Shown here piece after piece: positions 58,806 through 64,000 of a stretch of DNA of 64,000 bases. Both the position numbers and the translations under genes were made by a program. How positions within the stretch are numbered: position 1 is the stretch's first letter; every line of letters begins with the position of its first letter. The notes beneath the pieces are model-generated. The model did not search any database. It saw only the letters and a program-made list of their open reading frames with translations, and was not told where the DNA came from. The stretch is from Nitrospira sp. ST-bin5. GTDB lineage: Bacteria; Nitrospirota; Nitrospiria; Nitrospirales; Nitrospiraceae. The stretch is from assembly GCA_002083555.1 (NCBI GenBank), contig MSXN01000013.1, positions 62,001 to 126,000 on the forward strand, read 5' to 3'.

Positions 58806-60359
58806 ATGAAAGACTCCGGGGAGATCCACCGCCCACTTCCGGGGTGCAGCCGAAGGCAGTTCCTCTCCTCCGTCTTGGCGACGGCAGGACTTTCGCTCTG
58901 TCGCCCTTCTTCCACCAGCGCCTGCGGCCGTTCTTCGACTCAGGATCCCACCTGTGCTCCGGTTCTTTGGCTCGATGGAGGGCGGCCGGCCGTCGAAGGG
59001 TATCCCGACCGGCGGAGTTATCTGCCGGGAGATCGCGTGACCCTTTTCATGTCGGCGTCACAACGCACCAGAGCCACTGTGACGATCCATCGGCTCGGAG
59101 CGGACGCAACGCCGGTTTGGTCGGCGCCCGTGTGGGTGTTACCGAGGGGCATTCCCCCCGATGCATCCGAGCACGGGTGCGGGTGGGACGATGGAGAGAG
59201 TAGCCGGGTGTCTTTTGAAGTACCGTCCGGTTGGTCATCAGGGTTTTATCGAATCACGATGAGCGCATCGTCCCCCGGCGGACCGGCGCGGGACGGAGAA
59301 GCGTTTTTTGTTGTGCGCGCTCCGGACCCGGATCGACGAGCCGGAACGCTCCTGCTCGTCTCGACCAACACCTACTGTGCGTACAACAATTACGGGGCCG
59401 CGGCCGCAGCCGGGATCGTCACAACCCGCGGCAGTTTCTATGATCGGGCACGCGTCGCGTCTTTCCATCGGCCCTTGCCTGCAGGATTTCTCTCTGCCTA
59501 CCACTGCCGCCCGGGGGAAGCTCCAAGCCGTCAGAGCCCTTATGCCGGGTGGGATAAGTGGGAATGGCCTTTTGTGCAGTGGGCCGAACGGAACAGGATC
59601 GTGCTCGACTACGCCGCGAACGAAGATTTGGAGCGGGATCCCGGCCTGTTGTCCCGGTATCGCCTGGTACTGAGTGTGGGCCATGATGAGTATTGGTCCC
59701 AGGGCATGCGCGCGGCTCTCGATCGATATATCCGGGCTGGGGGCAACGCGGCATTTTTCAGCGGAAACGTCTGCTACAGGAACGTCCGGTTGGATCTGGC
59801 TGGTTCGCGCCTCATATTGGAAGGCGACATGGACGGTGGTGCCTTATGGAGTCATCGCGAGGGGCCCAATCAGCCGGAGAATCGGCTGACCGGAGTCAGT
59901 TTCTGTTACGGAGCGCTGTGCCCCGATCCGGTTCCTTATACGATTTATCATCCCAAGCATTGGATGTTCGAAGGCCTTTGGCCGGGAGGCTACCGCCCTG
60001 GACAGTTTCCGCTCATGGGCTGCATCGGCTACGAGTGCGACGGCTGTGATGTCGAGTGGACGGGTGGGGTTCCCGTAGCGAGCCATCGGGACGGCACTCC
60101 TGCGAACTTTCAGATACTGGGTCTCGCTCCCGGTCGGATGCCGGGTTATGAAGCCACCGTGCATTCGAGCGCACTCTTTGGTCGTGATGATGGATTTACG
60201 CCCTGGGGAAGAGATCTGCGCCAGGGAGCCGCTGTGCTGGGGCTATGGGTTGATGGAGGAACCGTCGTGACGGTTGGATGCACCGAATGGGCTCGGCATC
60301 TCGACGATCCGCTCGTGGCCCAAATTACCCGGAACATCATCAGACGTCTTACTTCGTAA
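58806..60359 (+). CDS. Tat-exported N,N-dimethylformamidase-like protein
   Basis: A 517-residue protein. The N-terminus has CSRRQFLSSVLATAGLSLC, a twin-arginine signal. The body matches the N,N-dimethylformamidase beta subunit-like domain: STNTYCAYNNYGAAAAAG, VLSVGHDEYWSQGMRAALDR and AFFSGNVCYRNVR, where DEYW and the Cys/Asp residues sit at the expected places. Real dimethylformamidase uses iron, but substrate here is unknown. ATG 58806 is used; 58755 precedes the Tat signal. Confidence 0.78.
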   Translation: MKDSGEIHRPLPGCSRRQFLSSVLATAGLSLCRPSSTSACGRSSTQDPTCAPVLWLDGGRPAVEGYPDRRSYLPGDRVTLFMSASQRTRATVTIHRLGADATPVWSAPVWVLPRGIPPDASEHGCGWDDGESSRVSFEVPSGWSSGFYRITMSASSPGGPARDGEAFFVVRAPDPDRRAGTLLLVSTNTYCAYNNYGAAAAAGIVTTRGSFYDRARVASFHRPLPAGFLSAYHCRPGEAPSRQSPYAGWDKWEWPFVQWAERNRIVLDYAANEDLERDPGLLSRYRLVLSVGHDEYWSQGMRAALDRYIRAGGNAAFFSGNVCYRNVRLDLAGSRLILEGDMDGGALWSHREGPNQPENRLTGVSFCYGALCPDPVPYTIYHPKHWMFEGLWPGGYRPGQFPLMGCIGYECDGCDVEWTGGVPVASHRDGTPANFQILGLAPGRMPGYEATVHSSALFGRDDGFTPWGRDLRQGAAVLGLWVDGGTVVTVGCTEWARHLDDPLVAQITRNIIRRLTS

Positions 60360-60432
60360 TCAGGCTTCGCGCAGCAGGCCGCGGGACTTCCCTTGCGTTC
60401 GCTCACGGGCCGTACATGCATGATAGTGATAC

Positions 60433-61677
60433 CTATTTTGCTGTGACGACCATGGCCTGGCGCGTGACCTCGATTCCATTACTCAGTACCCGAAACTCCA
60501 TCGTGTAGGTTCCCTTGGGCTTCAGGACGGTGGTGCAGGCGGTGCCATTGTCGCCGAAGGCGCAATAGGGGCTGACCCCTTCGGTGTGATCAAAAGCGCC
60601 GTTGACCCAGACTTGCATCGACACGGTCCCCGCGGCGTTGGTCGTTGCCTGGACGGACCAGGGCTGCCCCAATGTCGGAGAGCCGACCACGGTCAGACCG
60701 ACCGATGCCGTAGCTGGTGGTGGCGAAGCACCGGATGCTGTTGCCGTGGCCTTGACGACGATAGATTGGCGCGCGACCTCGATCCCATTGCTCAGTACCC
60801 GAAATTCCATGGTGTAGGTTCCGTAGGGCTTCAGGACAGTGGTGCAGGCGGTGCCATTGTCGCCGAAGGCGCAATAGGGACTGACCGCTTCGGTGTGATC
60901 TAAGACGCCGTTGATCCAGACTTGCGTCGACACGGTCCCCGCGGCGTTCGTGGTCGCCTGGACGGACCAGGGTTGCCCCGACGTCGGCGAGCCCACCACG
61001 GTCAGCATCGCTGTTGCTGCGGATGGTGCTACGGGCGGAGGTGCCGGGCCGGACAGGGCGGACGCGGTCACGACAACGGTCTGGCGCGCGACTTCGATCC
61101 CATTGCTCAGCACCCGAAATTCCATGGTATAGGTGCCGTAGGGCTTCAGGACAGTGGTGCAGGCGGTGCCATTGTCGCCGAAGGCGCAATAGGGACTAAC
61201 CGCTTCGGTGTGATCCAAGACGCCGTTGACCCAGACTTGCGTCGACACGGTCCCCGCGGCGTTCGTGGTCGCCTGGACGGACCAGGGCTGCCCCGACGTC
61301 GGCGAGCCGACGACGGTGAGATTGACTGTGGCTGAATCCGGTGGCGGTGGCGTGCCAGCCGGGATATAGGTGGCAACCATGCTCTCGTTCGATTCGTTAT
61401 TAGCAAAGTCGTACGCCGTGATCAGATAGTACTGAATGACGGCGGGTGTTCCGACATTTAGGCTGGTTACTTTTCCTAGTGTGGCAAGTCGTGTTGCCGT
61501 GCCAGAGGTTTTTGAGCAGGGCTGTTGGCTGCATTGGTAGATATAGTACCCGGCTAGATCCGCCTCGGTATTGGCATTCCATGTCAGTGTGATCCCCCAT
61601 GACGGATTGCTCCAGAGCATCAGTATAACGGCCACGGCGGTTGCCCCGCAGATCCGGAGAGTCTCTTTACATATCAT
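60433..61677 (-). CDS. Secreted fibronectin-type III protein with three near-identical repeats
   Basis: A 414-residue protein with a signal peptide (residues 1-28). A fibronectin-like domain at residues 29-105 (ITLTWNANTEADLAGYYIYQ) is followed by three repeats of about 87 residues (from 118, 223 and 326) with LTVVGSPTSGQPWSVQATTN, VNGVLDHTEAVSPYCAFGDN and YTMEFRVLSNGIEV. Two Cys per repeat may pair. The linkers are Pro-rich. Function is unknown; surface adhesion or binding is a guess. Confidence 0.8.
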   Translation of the reverse strand: MICKETLRICGATAVAVILMLWSNPSWGITLTWNANTEADLAGYYIYQCSQQPCSKTSGTATRLATLGKVTSLNVGTPAVIQYYLITAYDFANNESNESMVATYIPAGTPPPPDSATVNLTVVGSPTSGQPWSVQATTNAAGTVSTQVWVNGVLDHTEAVSPYCAFGDNGTACTTVLKPYGTYTMEFRVLSNGIEVARQTVVVTASALSGPAPPPVAPSAATAMLTVVGSPTSGQPWSVQATTNAAGTVSTQVWINGVLDHTEAVSPYCAFGDNGTACTTVLKPYGTYTMEFRVLSNGIEVARQSIVVKATATASGASPPPATASVGLTVVGSPTLGQPWSVQATTNAAGTVSMQVWVNGAFDHTEGVSPYCAFGDNGTACTTVLKPKGTYTMEFRVLSNGIEVTRQAMVVTAK

Positions 61678-62308
61678 GGGCGTCGCCTGGTCCTATTCTT
61701 TTCATGACTCATGAACGGTCGTACCGTCTTTGGAGATGACGGCATCTCACATGCGCGGTACCGTTTCGGGATAACTGAATGACTTGGTGATTCAAGCGGA
61801 GACTTGCGTCACGTAATCGGGACACAGCAAGACATGTGCCGTATCTGTGAGGTTACGATTCCGGCACGAACACCTGTATATTCGCGTAGGTCTCGTGGAT
61901 TCGGTGTATTACGTGATGTGGAAGTTGTAGGGCAGGCCGTCGCGTTTCTTAGCTGACGGCAAACATTCCAAGAGGTTAGCTGCTGAAGGCTAGAGGCTGC
62001 ATGTTTTACACGGTGTGGGATTGCACAGGTGCTTGATGGATTGAGAGATCACAATGGTCCTCGTCTTCTGCTGAGCCAATGGTTTATTTATGCAGATATC
62101 GCCGCTTTGATTGCGAGTATCGTAGACTTGTCAGCCGATCGGGTCTTGCGTAGAGCGGTATTGACCTGCTGGGAACAGTGCGAGGGAAATACGGTGTGAT
62201 CTGGCGATATGTTTAGGAGCGACGCAGACCCGGATTGGTTCAGAAAAACGATCTCTCCACCGATCGCTCGGTCAGCAGGGTAAGGAGGCGTACGGCAGGG
62301 TCGGTCTT
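61678..62308. other. Intergenic region, nothing recognised
   Basis: About 630 bases between the secreted repeat protein and the M48 protease gene end. No coding pattern, tRNA, hairpin or repeat was identified. The composition is somewhat lower in GC than the surroundings. Confidence 0.35.
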
Positions 62309-63190
62309 CTACAGCGCGCCGCTCGATGAGCGGCTGAAGCGATCGGCGAGGAGAATGCCCGTGGTTTTCAGCTTCTGCTCACTGATGGTGGACCGGACGG
62401 CCGAGAGCCGGTTGGAAAAATCCGGATGCGTTTTGAAGAAGGCCCGGTCGTCGCCTTTGATGGACCGTAGCCGGTCCAGAAACGTCTCGTAGGCAGTCGG
62501 ATCGTAACCCACGCGCGATGCGAAGAGGACTCCCAATCGGTCGGACTCCAACTCCTTGCCCTGGTCCAGTCCCTCGTCCAACAACTTCTTGACCGCTCCG
62601 TCGATCACGTTCTTGAACGCGTCGGGGTTCTTGTTGGCGTAGGCCAGGCCGGCCTCTGCCACGCCGGCGATCTGTTTGGACCGCTGAATGACGTCGAGGA
62701 TATGTTTCTGGGTGACGTGACCGATTTCATGGCCCAACACCGCCGCAAGCTCGGCTTCGTTCTTGATCGTCTTCAAGAGCCCGCGGGTGACGAAGATGTA
62801 GCCGGCAGGCGCGGCGAAGGCGTTGATCGAGTCGTGGTTCAGGATTGCAAAGCGATAGTCGATGTCGGCGCGATCGCAGGTCAAGGCCACGCCGCGGCCG
62901 ACCAGGTTCACGTAGCGCGTCAGGTCAGGCTGATCGTAGACGCCGCCATAGCGGGCCACCACCTGTAAGGCGATCGCTTGTCCGATGGTTTGTTCTTCTT
63001 CGTATCCGATAGGTAACAGCCCGCCGATGAGTGTTCCGCCGCCATGGATCGTCTTTGCCAGCCGCTCGTTCCCCGAACTTCGAGCGGCCCCTTCGGCAGC
63101 CTTCTGGATTTCCGCACAACCGGACAGCCCGGCGGTCGTGAGCAGTGCCAGGCCGAGAATGAGGAGCCCGCGTGATGACCTATTCTGCAT
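62309..63190 (-). CDS. M48-family metalloprotease lipoprotein
   Basis: A 293-residue protein. The signal ends GLSGCAE, a lipobox. The zinc site VLGHEIGHVTQKH is at residues 151-163, with the third ligand in GKELESDRLGVLF. It matches BepA/LoiP-like periplasmic M48 proteases, which help outer-membrane protein quality control. It overlaps the SH3 protein gene by 11 bases. Confidence 0.92.
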   Translation of the reverse strand: MQNRSSRGLLILGLALLTTAGLSGCAEIQKAAEGAARSSGNERLAKTIHGGGTLIGGLLPIGYEEEQTIGQAIALQVVARYGGVYDQPDLTRYVNLVGRGVALTCDRADIDYRFAILNHDSINAFAAPAGYIFVTRGLLKTIKNEAELAAVLGHEIGHVTQKHILDVIQRSKQIAGVAEAGLAYANKNPDAFKNVIDGAVKKLLDEGLDQGKELESDRLGVLFASRVGYDPTAYETFLDRLRSIKGDDRAFFKTHPDFSNRLSAVRSTISEQKLKTTGILLADRFSRSSSGAL

Positions 63191-63698
63191 ATTCGCCGAG
63201 CCTCCCGGCTTTGAGGAATGTCTGGATGTCTTCGTCGGGAATCTTGTTGGCGGTCATCCGATCCACGGCATCGCGATGCTGCTGGGTAATTCCGGCCCGA
63301 TTGGCATAACTCTCCGACGCTTTATCAAGCCCGCGGGCGCCGGCCGAAGCGGTGACACCCGAGGCTTCGGTTCGTCTGAATCCCTTCCCTAGGGCTGCCA
63401 GCTCGTTGTCCCCTCCCGCCGGTTTCGACTCGGACACATTGCCGGAGTAGATCCAGCCTGTGACACCCTTGGCGGTTCGTACTTGCAGCCAGCGCTCCTC
63501 GCGTTTCACCACTTCCAGGCTCTCGCCGAGCTTGAGGCTGGCAACGACAGGGTCCAGGGAAGTCTTTCCTGAGCGCAACTGCGCGCTCTTGGCACTGACG
63601 TAGAGGGTTTCGCCGAAGGCGGCATCGGTCATGGCAGTTACCATGAAGACCATGATGGCAAGGAAGGCAAGACGGTAATTCACGGGAGCCTCGCTCAC
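63180..63698 (-). CDS. Exported SH3b-domain protein
   Basis: A 172-residue protein with a signal peptide (about residues 8-29) and an SH3b domain: TLYVSAKSAQLRSGKTSLDP, EERWLQVRTAKGVTGWIYSG. The C-terminal half is helical (RNAGITQQ-like region and DIQTFLKAGRLG). It overlaps both neighbours by a few bases, so it is in one operon with the M48 protease. SH3b domains bind cell-wall peptides. Confidence 0.85.
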   Translation of the reverse strand: MSEAPVNYRLAFLAIMVFMVTAMTDAAFGETLYVSAKSAQLRSGKTSLDPVVASLKLGESLEVVKREERWLQVRTAKGVTGWIYSGNVSESKPAGGDNELAALGKGFRRTEASGVTASAGARGLDKASESYANRAGITQQHRDAVDRMTANKIPDEDIQTFLKAGRLGEYAE

Positions 63699-64000
63699 TT
63701 CGATGTAAGTTCATAGACGCCATCCCACTCTTCGGGAGGCGGAGCTATAAGGTACTCTTTGGCCCTTTCCAAGTAAACCCGTGCCGGGCCGTCCTTCGGG
63801 TCGAGCGCCAGAGTGGCCTCAAATTGCGTGGCCGCTGTTTTGAAATCTCTTTGTTTGTAAGCCTCGAGCCCGGCACGATAGGTCTCGATAACCCGGCGGC
63901 GTTCGTCAGGCAGATCTCCCTTGCGGGCGAGCAATTCGAATACGACGACGGGTTCTTGTTTGCCTTTGACCCGCATACGGTCGACTTCCCGCGCTTCGAT
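63695..64000 (-). CDS. C-terminal part of a class III adenylate cyclase-like protein (partial)
   Basis: The last 101 codons are visible. IEAREVDRMRVKGKQEPVVV followed by FELLARKGDL is the typical end of class III nucleotide cyclase catalytic domains. A TPR-like stretch then reads YRAGLEAYKQRDFKTAATQFE and ALDPKDGPARVYLERAKEY. The upstream part (cyclase core, possible CHASE2) is outside the window. The stop overlaps the SH3 start (ATGA). Confidence 0.78.
   Translation of the reverse strand: MEAREVDRMRVKGKQEPVVVFELLARKGDLPDERRRVIETYRAGLEAYKQRDFKTAATQFEATLALDPKDGPARVYLERAKEYLIAPPPEEWDGVYELTSK

Noticed and set aside
1..64000. CRISPR arrays, rRNA, tRNA and intact insertion sequences
   Set aside because: I looked for regular spaced repeats, cloverleaf-like segments and transposase motifs and found none I could support.

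Overview
The window is a GC-rich bacterial chromosome segment with short intergenic gaps and strong purine-rich ribosome binding sites. I infer a member of the genus Nitrospira (phylum Nitrospirota). The grounds are the density of small c-type cytochromes, a three-gene pyruvate/2-oxoacid:ferredoxin oxidoreductase, Tll0287-like (DUF3365) haem proteins, dodecin, many small Nitrospira-like hypothetical proteins, and a palindromic spacer beginning GCAGGATGCTGAAAAAG that I recall from Nitrospira genomes. No rRNA, tRNA, CRISPR array or intact insertion sequence was recognised. No ammonia or nitrite oxidation genes lie in this stretch, so the assignment is an inference.

Layout. 0-4.9 kb: end of a cytochrome, small membrane proteins, a DUF3365 cytochrome and the oxidoreductase (gamma-delta fusion, alpha, beta). 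4.9-10 kb: a complete arsenic operon arsR-arsM-acr3-arsC-arsD-arsA with a visible promoter and operator-like palindromes. 10.3-14.3 kb: a redox cluster of five c-type cytochromes, a hemerythrin, a small b-type-like membrane protein and a thioredoxin. 14.3-21.2 kb (minus strand): a stress and low-oxygen style group (ADP-forming acyl-CoA synthetase, glutaredoxin-DsbD fusion, cytochrome c, UspA, BCAM0308-family protein, phosphoribosyltransferase, Hsp20, a small putative DNA-binding protein) resembling the low-oxygen-activated locus of Burkholderia.

21.8-34.4 kb: two NTF2-like paralogues, MlaC, dodecin, a two-gene SufC/SufB-like pair of minimal (SMS) type, then a run of single genes (quinone reductase-like, Tat-exported aldo/keto reductase, glucose-6-phosphate dehydrogenase, ferredoxin-NADP reductase-like, O-methyltransferase) separated by long imperfect palindromes, and an ECF sigma factor with a cysteine-rich tail beside a His/Cys-rich DUF4396 membrane protein. 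34.4-49.7 kb is accessory: a lipase, VapBC, a broken serine hydrolase, lipoproteins, an AT-richer island with a HEPN-like protein and a PaeR7I/XhoI-type restriction-modification pair, an addiction module with a nonsense-interrupted toxin, HicBA between direct repeats, bacterioferritin and an RRM protein. 49.9-64 kb: flavin split-barrel sensors, cupredoxin-like and DUF3365 proteins, a PagL-like protein, a repeat-rich AsmA protein, a Tat-exported dimethylformamidase-like protein, a secreted repeat protein, and a cyclase-SH3-M48 protease operon cut by the window end.

Several genes carry single-base frameshifts or a nonsense codon (PPOX-like at 45.6 kb, DUF3365 at 53.4 kb in a run of six T, PagL-like at 54.57 kb in a run of eight G, RelE-like at 46.09 kb). 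The serine hydrolase at 38.02 kb looks like a true small deletion. The homopolymer cases could be assembly errors and need read-level checking.
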